NCBI GenBank assembly: GCA_948567375.1
Contig: OX419761.1
Span: 22,818,501-22,882,500, forward strand
Reading direction: 5' to 3'
Length of the DNA stretch: 64,000 nt
Source: Lunularia cruciata
Lineage: Eukaryota > Streptophyta > Marchantiopsida > Lunulariales > Lunulariaceae
The translations under genes were made by a program, and so were the position numbers. Shown here in pieces: positions 46,286 to 57,184 of the stretch. The notes beneath the pieces were generated by a model. It worked only from the letters and a program-made list of their open reading frames with translations. It made no database searches and was not told where the DNA came from. Numbering within the stretch: position 1 is the first letter of the stretch; every line of letters starts with the position of its first letter.

Positions 46286-47025
46286 TGTAATACTCCGAGG
46301 ACAAGTGAAGAGAGAAAACATAGATTGCACACTCAAACATTCGATACCCCAAGGGAGCACCTTCTCTTTATTATATAGACAAAGAGGATCTCCTCCAAGG
46401 AAGCTCCACCATAGGATTAGGGACACAGATAGGTGACATGTCAGCAAGCTCCACCCTTGGATTACTTACTTGGATGGGTGACCTGTCTGGTCTAGGTCCT
46501 ATCTGGTTGGTCAAACGAGCTTTGACTGGAGGGAATCTTTTAGGGAATCTTCTTGTAGGAATCTCAGAATCACATGAGTAAGGTACCGTTGGAAAGCTCT
46601 CGACGAGACAAACCAGGGGGAAGGGAAGGCCAGCCTTTCCTATGTTGGGGGGGGGGAAATCTGCACATTTTCAAGGCCTAATTCATCCGTTTAGCCCTCC
46701 GAAATTGCCTTCAAAGATTTCAGGCATATTTTGGTTCCTACTCTATTAGTAGAAGTCCCCTTTTGGTGATACCTCTTTCTGATCTGCTTAGTCCATCATG
46801 TGTAACATCCTTCCAGATGTTACCAAATCAATTCTCACCTTTAAATCATGTCTAGCTATTGGTTCTAAGGTTCTCAAGTCTATTTTGGTTTTTGCCCTAT
46901 TAGTAGAAGTACTCTTTTAATGATACTTCTATCTGATCTATTTTAACCATCATGTATAACATCATTCTAGATGTTACCAAACCGAATTTCACATCTAGAT
47001 CATATGGCTAACCCTTGGTATTACA
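46286..47025 (-). repeat. Chr-1 3' LTR
   Basis: 740 bp. On plus it runs TGTAATACTCCGAGG to CCCTTGGTATTACA, with terminal TGTAATAC/GTATTACA inverted repeats. Confidence 0.96.
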
Positions 47026-47040
47026 GACCTCCCTCCTTTT
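47026..47040 (-). other. Chr-1 polypurine tract
   Basis: On minus AAAAGGAGGGAGGTC immediately precedes the 3' LTR; the usual plus-strand priming site. Confidence 0.9.
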
Positions 47041-48529
47041 AAGACGCAACGTCCTCGTTGTGCAATTGTTGCTCAAATGCTTGCACCAACACCGGTGCAT
47101 GTGCCAAATTGGCAGCGGGTTCCCAGGTTGCTTCATAGAGGGGGTAACCTTTCCATTGTACTAGATATTCCACCCGCGGATGGCGAGTACCACGCATGCG
47201 CTTTTGGAGAATCCGCTCCACTTCATATTCCTCTATGCCATCAATGACTGTCGGACAAGGTCGAATGTCCTGTGTGGAAGTACCTTGGCCTGATTGGGGA
47301 GCATATCTGCGTAATAGGGAGACATGGAACACTGGATGGATCTTCATGTGTGGTGGTAGCTCAAGGTGATAGGCCACAGTGCCGATGAGACGAAGAATCA
47401 AGAAAGGCCCAATAAAACGAGGTCTGAGCTTACGAGATCCAACTAATGTGAGGTTGGTTGTCGATAGCCACACTTGATCCCCAACATTGAACTCCATGTG
47501 CCTACGGTGTGCATCAGCATACTACTTTTGTCGATTTTGCGCAATCTGTAACCTGTGCTTGGCGCTCTCCACACCTTGTTGGATTCTAGAAACAAATGTG
47601 TTGACTGCATCAACCTTGGTACTCACTAGACGGATCTTCATCAAGCTAGAAGGTGTGAAGGGATGTTCACCATACATGAGGAAGAACGGAGTGACCTGGG
47701 TGGAGGCATGCACTGAATTGTTGTAAGCGAATTCCACCAACGGTAGTAGGGTGTCCCACCTCTCTTGCTCTTCTAAGGTGAAGTTGCGTAACATGTCTTC
47801 AATTGTGCGATTAGCCCGCTCTGTTTGACCATCTGTTTGTGGGTGGTAAGCTGTAGACATGGTCAACTTGGTTTTGAAGAAACCAAAGAGTGTTTGCCAA
47901 AACAAATTGGTGAATTGGGTGCCTCTATCGGTGATGAGTACTCTAGACAAGCCATGGTGAGCAAAGACTGCATCTAAGTATAGTTGAGCTAGTTGTGGAG
48001 CGGTCACCTCTTTGGTGGTAGGGCGTACATGAATCATTTTGCTGAGCCGGTCCACAAAGACCACAATAGAGTCAAACCCTGAGGTGGTCTTGGGTAATTC
48101 ACAAACGAGATCCATACTCACTTGTTCCCAACGTTGGGTAGGAGTGGGAAGAGGTTGAAGGAGCCCTGCAGGAGCTTGATTAGAAGCTTTGTTCTGTTGA
48201 CAAAGTAGGCAGCTATGCCCATAGTCCATCACGTCGTTGCTCATCTTGGGCCAATAGTAATGGCGCTTGACTGCCTCCAAGGTCTTGTCGACTCCGACAT
48301 GAGCTGCAATGGCCGAATCATGACATTCCGCTAGAATGGTGGTGCGTAATTCTGGGACATTTGGGATCCACAATCGGCCCTCCCGAAAGGTGAGTCCTTG
48401 GGTGCTGGTGACACCTTTGGACGATTGCCCTTCTACAATCTGTGGCTCAATTTTTGTAGCAGCTAGGATCTCTTGCCAGAATTCAGGGTTAATCTTAACC
48501 TCTACCGCCAAGTTGTTGGCCATTGGCAT
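47039..48529 (-). pseudogene. Chr-1 integrase and chromodomain
   Basis: Two frames, 48529-47522 and 47497-47039, same phase, separated by one stop (CAG-to-TAG type) near 47520. Zinc-binding HHCC: 'HVGVDKTLEAVKRHYYWPKM' and 'CLLCQQNK'. Core: 'VVFVDRLSKMIHV' (first Asp), 'VLITDRGTQF' (second Asp), 'TDGQTERANRTIEDML' (Glu). C-terminal part 'FNVGDQVWLSTTNL' and 'RFIGPFLILRLIGTVAYHLELP'. The chromodomain 'EYEVERILQKRMRG' plus 'VEYLVQWKGYPLYEATWEP' has the aromatic cage positions expected for binding methylated histone tails, which in this group targets insertion to heterochromatin. Confidence 0.95.
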
Positions 48530-48556
48530 GCGGGTGAATGCATCTGCAAGTTGCTT

Positions 48557-49732
48557 CTAACCTTCCACGTAGGTGATTGTCATGTTGAAGCGTTGTCGCC
48601 ACTCTACCCACCGAATTTGGTGACGAGATAGATCCTTCTGCGTCTTGAGGTAGACTAGAGGTTTGTGGTCTGTCTCTACTACAAATGCCTTCTCGCCCAA
48701 GTAGTGCTTCCAATGCTTGGTTGCTAGAACGATGGCCAGCTCTTCTCGTACTGTGGTGTGGTAATTGCGCTCTGCTGGTAACAACTTTCGAGAGAAATAT
48801 GCAATTGGATGCCATCCGTCATGCCACTCTTGTTGTAGGACTGCTCCTATTGCTACGCCTGATGCATCCATAGCCAACTTGATTGGACATTTTGGGTCAT
48901 ACCACTTCAAGATTGGTGCATGTAGCAAGGCGGCCTTCAATTCTTGAAAGGCCAACTCTTGTGCAGTTCCCCATGTCCACTTCTTCCCCTTGCCAAGTAG
49001 TGCCGTTAAAGGCTGTGCAACCTTGGAGAAGTCCTTGACAAATCTACGATAGAATCCTGTCAACCCCAAGAAGCTCTTAAGTTGAGTTTGATCTTCTGGG
49101 GCACTCCATTTTTGAATGACCTTTATTTTATCTATCAATACTTGAATGCCCTCTGCACTTACTCTATGCCCTAAGTAGTCTACTTCAGACTTGCCAAACT
49201 CACACTTTGAGATTTTGGCGTACAACTGATTCTGTCTTAGAATCTGGAGGACCTCTCGTAGATGTTGTTTGTGTTCTGTCATTGTGATACTATATACTAA
49301 GATATCATCTAAGAAGACGATAACATACTTATCCAAGTATGGACGAAATATGTCATTCATTAGGCTCATGAAAGTGGCAGGCGCATTGGTGAGGCCAAAA
49401 GGCATCACAAGATACTCAAAGTGGCCATACCTGGTTCAAAAGGCAGTTTTGTACACATCCTCCTCTGCAATTCGGATTTGATTGTAACCACTCTGCAAGT
49501 CCAGTTTGGTGAAGTATCTTGCTCCATAGAGTTGATCAAATAGGTCATCCATGCGAGGTAAGGGGTATTTGTTCTTCAATGTTTGCTGATTGAGACCCCA
49601 ATAGTCAATGCACATGCGCATTGTACCATCCTTCTTCTTCACAAACAAGACAGGGGCCCCATATGGTGATACGCTAGGTTGGATGAACCCTTTCTGTAGC
49701 ATCTCCTCAATTTGAGTCTTACACTCCTCCAA
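48557..49732 (-). pseudogene. Chr-1 reverse transcriptase and RNase H
   Basis: 49732-49436 has the RT N-terminus ('[25 protein letters not shown]' in part, '[19 protein letters not shown]', '[13 protein letters not shown]'). 49408-48557 has '[16 protein letters not shown]', catalytic '[12 protein letters not shown]', '[12 protein letters not shown]', then RNase H '[21 protein letters not shown]', '[21 protein letters not shown]' and '[20 protein letters not shown]'. One in-frame TGA near 49434 (CGA-to-TGA type) separates the two frames, and a TAG near 48556 separates RNase H from integrase. Confidence 0.95.
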
Positions 49733-49807
49733 CTCATGAGGTGATAGGCGATATGGGGCCTTACAAGGAGGTGTCTTCCCCGGGAGTGTCTCTATTTTGT
49801 GATCTAC

Positions 49808-50368
49808 TCACCTTTTAGGTGGTAATCTTGAGGGTAGAACATCGGGAAAGACATCTTGAAACTCATCCACCACATCCTTCAATTTCTCAGGAATTTGTCC
49901 AGCGAGTTGTGCACTTTGGACTTCTCTTATTAGACCCAGAAAACATCTATCGGTCTTACAGATAGTTGTCGTCCCTACGACATATAGAGGCAGTTTCTGC
50001 CTGTGTGATTTTTCTTTAACCCCAATGATTGACCATTGGTGGGTTCTCACTACTTTCTTCCTCCAATCCACCATTGGGTTGTATTGCTCCATCCATGGCA
50101 TGCCTAAAATTGCATCATAACGGGCTAATTGTATCACTCGCCACTCAATTGCTTCTTGATATTCTCCTACAGAGAGGGTTACCCGTCTAGGTAATGATTC
50201 AATCCTCTCTGTTTGCCCATTTGGTAACTCTACTTCTTCACTTCCATCTCTCTCTAGATCCATTCCCAAGCTTATTGCAACAGAGCGAGACAAGAAATTC
50301 TCTATTGCTCCCAAATCTATTAATACTCTCACTTGATTACCTTCTAGGATTCCATTCACGACAATCAA
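49808..50368 (-). pseudogene. Chr-1 protease with mutated active site
   Basis: 186-residue frame. The aspartic-protease motif expected as DSGA reads 'VLIDLGAIENFLS': the Ser is replaced by Leu, one base away (TCA to TTA). It continues 'WRVIQLARYDAILGMPWMEQYNP', the typical end of gypsy proteases, then a linker to RT. A TGA at 49808-49810 separates it from the RT frame (same phase). Confidence 0.92.
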
Positions 50369-50463
50369 TTGTGAGGTTGCCTTTCGGGATCTTTGTGCAT
50401 TATTCTTCTTCCTTCCCTTGCTTCTTTGCTTCCTTATTGAGCCAGTAAGGCCGCAAGGTACAT

Positions 50464-51540
50464 TTACTGGCGATCTTTGTTTTCCGAAGTGGTTTCCACC
50501 TCCTCCTCTTCAATGTGCCTCTCCATGTTGTTCAAAGATCGCCTGTACGAAGGCCAAGGGCCTCTAGGGAAACGAGTGCGACAATTGGTAGATATGTGCC
50601 CAATACGGCCACAATTGTAACAGCAGCGTTGTTCTCCTTGAGTCCCTTCTCCTTGTGGGACTCCATCTCTTTGTTCTTCTACCCGTCCCCGCTTTCCTTG
50701 AAGTGGCCGTGCTCCTTGATCCCAAAATCGAAGGTTGCCCAATTCCATTGGTACTGGTCCACCCATGTGTGGCATTTCTGCCCGATAATGTTGAGGTGGA
50801 ACTACTCCTTCACCTCCACCTAATGCTCCGGCTATTCTCTACGCACAAGCAATAGCTTCAAATACCGTGCGAGGGTTTTGCACCATGACTTCTTGGCGAA
50901 TCCGCTCTTTCAACCCTCGTTTGAAATTGTCGAGAGCTTCTGCTGGACTCATGTTGGTAATTGCGACTTGTGGATCCAGAAATGCCTCCACATACTCTTG
51001 TACGCTATTCTTTTGTCTCAATCCCCATAGTCGGGTTCGAGCCATCTGCACAGAATCCACCGATTGGAAATTCTTGAGCAGTCCTTCTTGCATTGCTGTC
51101 CATGTGACCTCCCTTCTCTTTGCCAGCATGGATTATTCCCAAGCATCATACCATGTGAGGGCTTTATCGGTCAAGTACCCACATGCAAACACGCCTGCAG
51201 CATGCTCTGTGATCTCTGTTGAGAACAATCAAAAATATCGATTCATTCTTGAGATCCAATTCTCCACAACTCCCATCGTACGCTGCCCCTTGTAAGGCTT
51301 GATGTTGCAAGTCTTCTTCATCCGGAGTAGCAATGTGGCTTCATCGTTGATAGGGTTCGTAGGCACGAGTGCCTCTCCAAGTACTTCAATCGTAGGTACC
51401 GGGTTTTGAGACGGCTCTTCTTCTTGCATGGCTTGATCGTTCCTGAGGATCTGCACTTGACTTTGCAATGTCTCCATGGTCATCTTAATCTCTTGAAATT
51501 CATTCAACATCCCTTGCATTCCTTGCACCAGCTCTTGCAA
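50464..51540 (-). pseudogene. Chr-1 Gag
   Basis: Three same-phase frames (51540-51229, 51129-50839, 50775-50464), one phase off from pol. N-terminal coil 'MQGMLNEFQEIKMTMETLQS', then 'KTCNIKPYKGQRTMGVVENWI', capsid-like part 'QMARTRLWGLRQKNSVQEYVE' and 'NFKRGLKERIRQEVM', then zinc knuckle CYNCGRIGHISTNC (CX2CX4HX4C). Two stops interrupt it (near 51228 and 50837). Gag ends TAA at 50464, overlapping the start of the pol phase, so pol is likely expressed by frameshifting in this family. Confidence 0.92.
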
Positions 51541-52140
51541 CTACGGATCCATGGTTCCTGCAACACCCAATTGCTAACATCTACTTCAATACAGAGTCAA
51601 TATAATCACTCTGGAAGGCGCACAAACTATCAGAACTACCATTGGGACCTCAGAAGCTATCACTCGTTGATAATACTCCTCACCAAAATTCCTAACCACA
51701 AAATCTCTAAACATCAATTTTGGCCTCATACATAACGGATTTCTACTTGAGTGTTGAAAGGGAGAGGATTTGGGACATTCATATCCATATTATCATAATA
51801 GAATGTAGATTGTCAAATCCCACTCTCTGACATATATCACCACAGGTAGAATCACCGGGTTTGGTGAGTTCATCACTCTGTCCATGAATTCCGTACCAAA
51901 GTGATAAACTAGCAATACTCTCATCTGCTCACGCTAGATGTACATAACCTTGATGTGGAATGGGTTTGAGAATGGAAAGCTAGGTGCGGGAAATTGTCCC
52001 CCCGGCGCATCCATCCCATCCGCTCTCTAAAGTCCTTCCTAAGTCTAGCGATTACTCTATGTTCTCCACCTCAAATTACTCAGTTTCAGTAGTTCGTGCT
52101 ATTCCAAGAGGGGTGATCCACTCTCTTGGACTAGAACACT

Positions 52141-52153
52141 TGCTCTGATACCA
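52141..52153 (-). other. Chr-1 primer-binding site, initiator tRNA-Met
   Basis: On minus TGGTATCAGAGCA, one base inside the 5' LTR. Confidence 0.94.
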
Positions 52154-52154
52154 T

Positions 52155-52892
52155 TGTAATACTCCGAGGACAAGAGAAGAGAGAAAACATAGATTGCACA
52201 CTCAAACATTCGATACCCCAAGGGAGCACCTTCTCTTTATTATATAGACAAAGAGGATCTCCTCCAAGGAAGCTCCACCATAGGATTAGGGACACAGATA
52301 GGTGACATGTCAGCAAGCTCCACCCTTGGATTACCTACTTGGATGGGTGACCTGTCTGGTCTAGGTCCTATCTGGTTGGTCAAATGAGCTTTGACTGGAG
52401 GGAATCTTTTAGGGAATCTTCCTGTAGGAATCTCAGAATCACATGAGTAAGGTATCGTTGGAAAGCTCTCAACAAGACAAACCAGGGAGGAGGGAAGGCT
52501 AGCCTTTCCTCTGTTGGGGGGGAATCTGCACATTTTCAAGGCCTAATTCATCTGTTTAGCCCTCCGAAATTGCCTTCAAAGATTTCAAGCATATTTCGAT
52601 TCCTACTCTATTATTAGAAGTCCCCTTTTGGTGATACCTCTTTCTGATCTGCTTAGTCCATCATGTGTAACATCCTTCCAGATGTTACCAAACCAATTCT
52701 CACCTTTAAATCATATGTCTAGCTATTGGTTCTAAGGTTCTCAAGTCTATTTTGGTTTCTGCCCTATTAGTAGAAGTACTCTTTTGGTGATACTTCTATC
52801 TGATCTATTTTGACCATCATGTATAACATCATTCTAGATGTTACCAAACCGAATTTCACATCTAGATCATATGGCTAACCCTTGGTATTACA
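52155..52892 (-). repeat. Chr-1 5' LTR
   Basis: 738 bp, same ends as 46286-47025. On plus it ends CTTGGTATTACA followed by the duplication GTGCA. Confidence 0.96.
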
Positions 52893-53271
52893 GTGCAATG
52901 CAAAGTTGATGTGAAGCAATTTCAATTGAGGAAGTTGTGCCTTCAATGGAGGGGTGGAGCACAATTCTGAGGCAAAGTAGTTTTGCAACAAAGTGCCATT
53001 TTTGGGAGAGCCTAAATCATCACAATCAAGATTGTTTGGAAAGAATTGATGGAGTTGTGATTAAGGAGTGTGAATTCGTGACAAGACTGCAAGATAGTGC
53101 TTGTTACTCTCTTTTGGGTGTGGTTTCTACTTGAGAGATTAAAGACACAACCAAGAAGAACAACATTGTTATTGTTTGACTTTGTATTTGGACATTTTTG
53201 AATCATATCTCTACGGGAACAAACTTTACTTACCCGATTACCGCAAAAGTGATATTTGCCGGGTTGTCACA
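52893..53271 (+). other. CC-4 3' non-coding region, second part
   Basis: Starts with the second GTGCA copy and matches 44005-44381 of CC-5. It ends GGGTTGTCACA, followed by TATGT and El3 LTR sequence. Confidence 0.9.
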
Positions 53272-54330
53272 TATGTACATGTATGTGATTGGCCACATGG
53301 GTTACAATCTTATCATGTTTGAGGGCTCTGATGAATAAAGATGAGGGCAAGTGGAGAGACAAGTGTGTTTTAGTTTGGAGAGTCTCAAGGGGAGAAGGAC
53401 GTTGGGAGTGAGAGTTGTAGCAGAGCGTGAGAGTTGTAGCACAGCATGAGTGTTGGAGCATTGGAGGAAGCATTTGAGCATGAGATGTCCTACGCTCCCA
53501 ATCTACCACTCCCAAATACTTTTCTCATTAGGCTTTAGATTTTACACCGCAACAACTTACGAGACTGGATGGTGATACAAAATTTGCAAAAACTTGGCCA
53601 ACTTTGAGAGCTTGTCAGGCAAGTTGTAGTGATCTGATTGAAGTGTATTTTATATCATTGGAAATCTGATCTCATAGACTTTCAATTGAATCCTAGAAAA
53701 CTTGAATCCAAGCTATACAAAAATAGTTATTTTCATATGAGATGCACAAAGTTTTCCCCATCAAAAAGATATAGAAAATCCACACATGGAGTAGAAATTT
53801 GTTGAGATCTGAAGTACAGATGGGAGGAGGCTTGGAGTACATGTTGAAATGAGCTTAATGATAGAGCAAGAAGGCTCTGAAGCTCTTTTCCAACAAAAAG
53901 TACAAAGAGTTGTCGCCATATTCTTGTGATTGGATCCTCCTTGTGCTTGTATGCTTGTTTGTATGCCCAATTGGCTTGGATTGGTGTGCAGGCGTTGCGC
54001 TTAGATTATTTCCTTCTAGGAATGCTGTGTATTTCTCCTTGGTAATGTTGGAAGTGATGACCAGCATACCAAGAGTGCGTGTTGTGATGACCGATTAGGT
54101 TGCCCAGTACTACCTTTCCCAATAGCAAGAATATTAGTTACAAGAAAGGAGGGTTCCAACAATAGGGTCACATGCATGTTCAATCAAGTCATTACGGGTT
54201 TACCTCTAGCCTTTGATCTGTAGTCTCCATAGCCAGGCACCTTGTGTGTTCCAAAAGAGAGAAAAGAAGAGTACGATAGTTGGTGAACTCGACGTGAAAC
54301 TTCTGAAGTGGAGAGTCAAAAAGGAGGTGG

Positions 54331-55067
54331 TTGGTGGACATGGATAGGAGATCAGACAAGAGTTTAGAAGATCTAGGTGCTAGTAACTCTGGAGAGGCAC
54401 CTACATTACAACTTGATCCGGCTACAGCACAGATGTTTCAAGCATTTGCATTGTATATGCAACAACATCAAATTGCCGAACATAAGGAGGCATTGGCTTC
54501 TAAAGCTTTGCAATTGGTTGTTGGGAAGTTAGATCAGTTTGATGGGAGGAACATTTCAAAGTACCTGAAGTATTACTCTAGGGAGATGGAGCTCAACAAG
54601 GTTCCCTAATGTGAGATGATAGCTACATTTGAGCTTGCGGTTATCTCGGAGCTCCGTGTACACATAAGGAGATTATTCAAGCTCATGGAGGTAATTGGGA
54701 GAGATTTTCTCTTCATCTAGAGGAGGAATATTGCTTGGAGGATGCAAATAGGGTAACCAAGAAGTCATTTAGGGAGTGGGTGAACAAGGTTGCAAAGGGC
54801 TTGAGTGCAATTGAGCTATTTTGGGAGTTTGAGAGGCAATATTCACAATTGTCTCAAATAGAGAAACTCACACTCAAGAGTGACAAGGTGGAGTTGTTTC
54901 TTCAATCAGCAAATAGTGAGCTACAAAGGGAGCTGGAGGTCTTACTAGAGGATGAATCTGAGGACAATGGACTAACATCTGATTGGAAGAAGGTCTCGGA
55001 AGCCGTGAGTATTCCTGCCAAGCAAGAATATCATAGGGTAAAGGCACAAGAGGATTTGTCTAACTAG
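54331..55067 (+). pseudogene. El3 gag-like remnant
   Basis: 54331-54609: 'MFQAFALYMQQHQIAEHKEA' and 'VVGKLDQFDGRNISKYLKYY', typical of plant gypsy Gag (FDG..KYL). After a frame break 54735-55067: 'KKSFREWVNKVAKGLSAIELF', 'EFERQYSQLSQIEKLTL', 'SDKVELFLQSA'. No zinc knuckle. It ends at a stop just before the integrase part. Confidence 0.75.
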
Positions 55068-55960
55068 GTGGAAGGACAAGCCTTGAGGACCAAAACCAGC
55101 AAGGAAATTTGCAGATTTCTATTGGAGGACATGGTTTGTAGATACGGATGTGTGGGAAAAATTACAGTGGATCAAGGAGAGCTAAATACACAAAAAGCCA
55201 ACGCTTTCTTTGAGAGGTGTGGAGTCAAATTGGCTCTTACTACAGCTTACAACCTAGAGGGAAATGCCAAGAGTGAGCGAGATCATCCGCCCATTGTGAA
55301 AGCCATTGTGAAAACATGCCAAGGAAGAGTGAAAGAGTGGCCAAGGCTCTTACCTTTTGCTCTATGGGCAAATTGCACCACTCATAGTTCAGTTACTGGT
55401 TACATGCCCGCAGAGTTGATACATGGGCAGAAATTGATAATGCCAATTGAGGAGCAAATACTCACTTGGAGTGTCCTACCTTGGTAAGATCACATATCTA
55501 GGGAGGAGCTTCTAGCACTCAGGACTTGCCAATTGGAGAAAAGGCCAGAGGATGTGGAGTTGGCAATTGAGAGGCTTAAGAAAGCACGCCTTGGGAATAA
55601 AGACAGATTTTACAAATGTCACCGCTTGAGGCCAAGAGATGTTAGAGAAGGAGATTGGGTACTAGTCTACGATAGTAGTCTAGATAACCAGTATAGTGTT
55701 ATGAGAAAATTCTCAAAGCATTGGTTTGGACTGTATGTGGTTGTTAGTGTGTTGGATAATGCTACCTACTCTCTTTGAGAGTTGGATGGATGCAAACTCA
55801 AGGTTCCAATTGCTGGCAAGCGCGTCAAGCTCTCAAACAGCAAGAAGGAAGTTGGAACACAGACTAAGTCAACAAAGAGTTGGATCTCTTTCAATTCCAA
55901 GATGAGGATCTACTATTGGAGGATCATGAGTCTCATCGATCAGATGAGGAGGTAGTATGA
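55068..55960 (+). pseudogene. El3 integrase core and C-terminal remnant
   Basis: 55068-55487: 'EICRFLLEDMVCRYGCVGKIT', 'VDQGELNTQKANAFFERCGV' (second catalytic Asp region), 'TTAYNLEGNAKSERDHPPIVK' (the usual HPQ(S/A)DG.AER motif, changed), 'WPRLLPFALWANCTTHSSVTG'. 55533-55778: 'LRPRDVREGDWVLVYDSSLDN' and 'FSKHWFGLYVVVSVLDNATYSL', the GPY/F-type C-terminal module. Upstream part of integrase and all of RT are missing. Confidence 0.85.
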
Positions 55961-56029
55961 ATCTGACTACAATTTATAGTCTGATCAATTGGTGCATATT
56001 GGAGGATGCATAGATTTAGAGGGGGTGGA

Positions 56030-56528
56030 TGTCGTGTTGTGGTTTGCATAGGCCGTTAAAAAGTGACTTATCATAGTTTATCTCCATGTAAGTGGGGTAG
56101 GTTGTATGCTAGATCCGACGGATGAGATGTTCCCATGTGAGCCATCTATGTACATGTATGTGATTGGCCATGTGGGTTACAATCTTATCATGTTTGAGGG
56201 CTCTAATGAATAAAAATGAGGATGAGTGGAGAGACGAGTGTGTTTAAGTTTGGAGAGTCTCCAGGGGAGAAGGACATTGGGATTGAGAGTTGTAGCAAAG
56301 CGTGAGTGTTGGAGCATTGGATGAAGCATTTGAGTATGAGATGTCCCATGCTCCTAGTCTGCCACTCCCGAATCCTTTTCTCACTAGGCTTCAGATTTTA
56401 CACCGGGACAACTTACGGGACTAGATGGTGATACATTTTGGGGCAGTCTTCATGGAGTCAGTGATGGGAAATCTGGATCTTATTGTCCTTCCGGTGCTTA
56501 CTTATGAGCATGTCTGGGACTTGACCAT
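56030..56528 (+). repeat. El3-plus 3' LTR, first part
   Basis: TGTCGTGTTGTGGTTTGC onward, matching 38982-39103 plus 53272-53590 and the minus copy at 29486-28975. Cut at 56528 by CC-6; El3-minus shows that the LTR continues (GACTTGACAATACATGTGC). Confidence 0.85.
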
Positions 56529-56756
56529 TGTGGTGCCCACATCTTTTGTTTTTTTCAGAATAAAGGAGAAGAAGTGTATAGAGAAGTCAGATTGCGCCTA
56601 TATGGCCAAAGAAGGCAAAGAAAAGAGTCTTCGGGTTGAAACCCAAAGTAAAGTGACTTTGGGTCATAAGGTGAAGTACTCAGAAATGCTCTGTCAGCAT
56701 ACAATACGAAGTAAATTGTCTTTGGATCAAGGGGAGCTCAACCCGAGGCGAAGACA

Positions 56757-56761
56757 GTCTA
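56757..56761. repeat. Target-site duplication GTCTA, left copy (Gyp-HSE-2)
   Basis: GTCTA before the LTR and again at 62380-62384. The orthologous position in CC-5 (40812-40816, GTGTA) has one copy and no insert. Confidence 0.97.
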
Positions 56762-56831
56762 TGTAACAATATGGAGTTTAGTGACAAAGTTAGTCGGGCT
56801 TACTAAGTAGAGAATAAGACAAAATAGTCTA

Positions 56832-57040
56832 GAATATTCTAGAAGCATCTAAGAAGCTTCTTAGGAAGCTTCCCAACTAGTTAACTTGCGCCCTAAGTAG
56901 GTAGCTTCTAGAAGCTTCTAACTAGCTTAGCTTGCACACCAAGTAGGCGGCTTCTAGAAGGAAGCTTCTTGAGAAGCTTCCTAGTTAACTTGGCTTGCAC
57001 TCCAAGAAAGCGGCTCAAGGAAACTTCTTGAGAAGCTTCA
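56832..57040 (+). promoter_or_regulatory. Cluster of heat-shock elements in the LTR
   Basis: Heat-shock factors bind inverted nGAAn/nTTCn modules; three in a row form a strong site. Here: GAATATTCTAGAA at 56832-56844 (perfect three-unit), GAAGCTTC at 56853-56860 and 56865-56872, TTCTAGAAGCTTC at 56906-56918 (perfect three-unit), TTCTAGAA at 56952-56959, GAAGCTTC at 56961-56968 and 56973-56980, GAAACTTCTTGAG at 57020-57032 (two perfect plus one near unit), GAAGCTTC at 57033-57040. The cluster ends about 20 bp before TATAAATA. All five LTRs of the family in this window keep recognisable versions. The inference of heat induction is from motif match only. Confidence 0.8.
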
Positions 57041-57058
57041 AGGGTCTTGTATGCTACC

Positions 57059-57066
57059 TATAAATA
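57059..57066 (+). promoter_or_regulatory. TATA box of Gyp-HSE-2 LTR
   Basis: TATAAATA in the context CTACCTATAAATACC; also at 62268-62275 in the 3' LTR and in every other LTR of the family. Confidence 0.85.
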
Positions 57067-57171
57067 CCAAGGCCAAAGCTCATGCTAGGCATTCGGAGTT
57101 TTCCCTCATGCAAGTGTCCCAATGTGAGCTTCCATTCTCCTATTTCTCTCCTCGGTTTTGGTCTTTTACAT

Positions 57172-57184
57172 TGGTATCAGAGCA
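57172..57184 (+). other. Gyp-HSE-2 primer-binding site, initiator tRNA-Met
   Basis: TGGTATCAGAGCA, one base after the LTR. Confidence 0.95.

Larger units (their letters stand above)
46286..52892 (-). mobile_element. Chr-1: full-length Ty3/gypsy chromovirus
   Basis: 6,607-bp complete element on minus with perfect 5-bp duplication GTGCA. In its own 5' to 3' order: LTR 52892-52155, PBS 52153-52141, gag 51540-50464, pol 50368-47039 (protease, RT, RNase H, integrase, chromodomain), polypurine tract 47040-47026, LTR 47025-46286. The LTRs (738 and 740 bp) look nearly identical by eye with perhaps 2-3% change, so it is fairly young. Pol lies in one frame, broken only by single-base stops. Confidence 0.97.
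39104..53271 (+). mobile_element. CC-4: CC-element containing CC-5 and Chr-1
   Basis: Starts TGTGGTACTCACATTTT and ends GGGTTGTCACA with perfect 5-bp duplication TATGT. Own sequence is 39104-40583, 44382-46285 and 52893 (or 52898)-53271, about 3.8 kb. The rest is CC-5 (40584-44381) and Chr-1 (46286-52892). Joining the first two pieces makes the acidic region continuous (GLKEEVSGK then KEEEFMLQSKDLSSDSE). It has no LTRs, no pol motif, and one long broken reading direction. Confidence 0.88.
53272..56029 (+). mobile_element. El3-plus: rest of 5' LTR and internal region
   Basis: Resumes the El3 LTR at TATGTACATGTATGTG. At about 53590 it jumps to leader sequence that in El3-minus lies about 1.1 kb further, so a deletion is present. 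The leader to about 54260 matches El3-minus (27260-27970). A gag-like frame (54331-55067) and an integrase fragment (55068-55778) follow with no protease, RT or RNase H between them. The polypurine tract TTAGAGGGGGTGGA ends at 56029. Confidence 0.75.
56762..57170 (+). repeat. Gyp-HSE-2 5' LTR
   Basis: 409 bp, TGTAACAATATGG to GGTCTTTTACA. Contains the heat-shock-element cluster (56832-57040) and TATA box described separately; predicted U3/R boundary near 57090. Confidence 0.96.
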
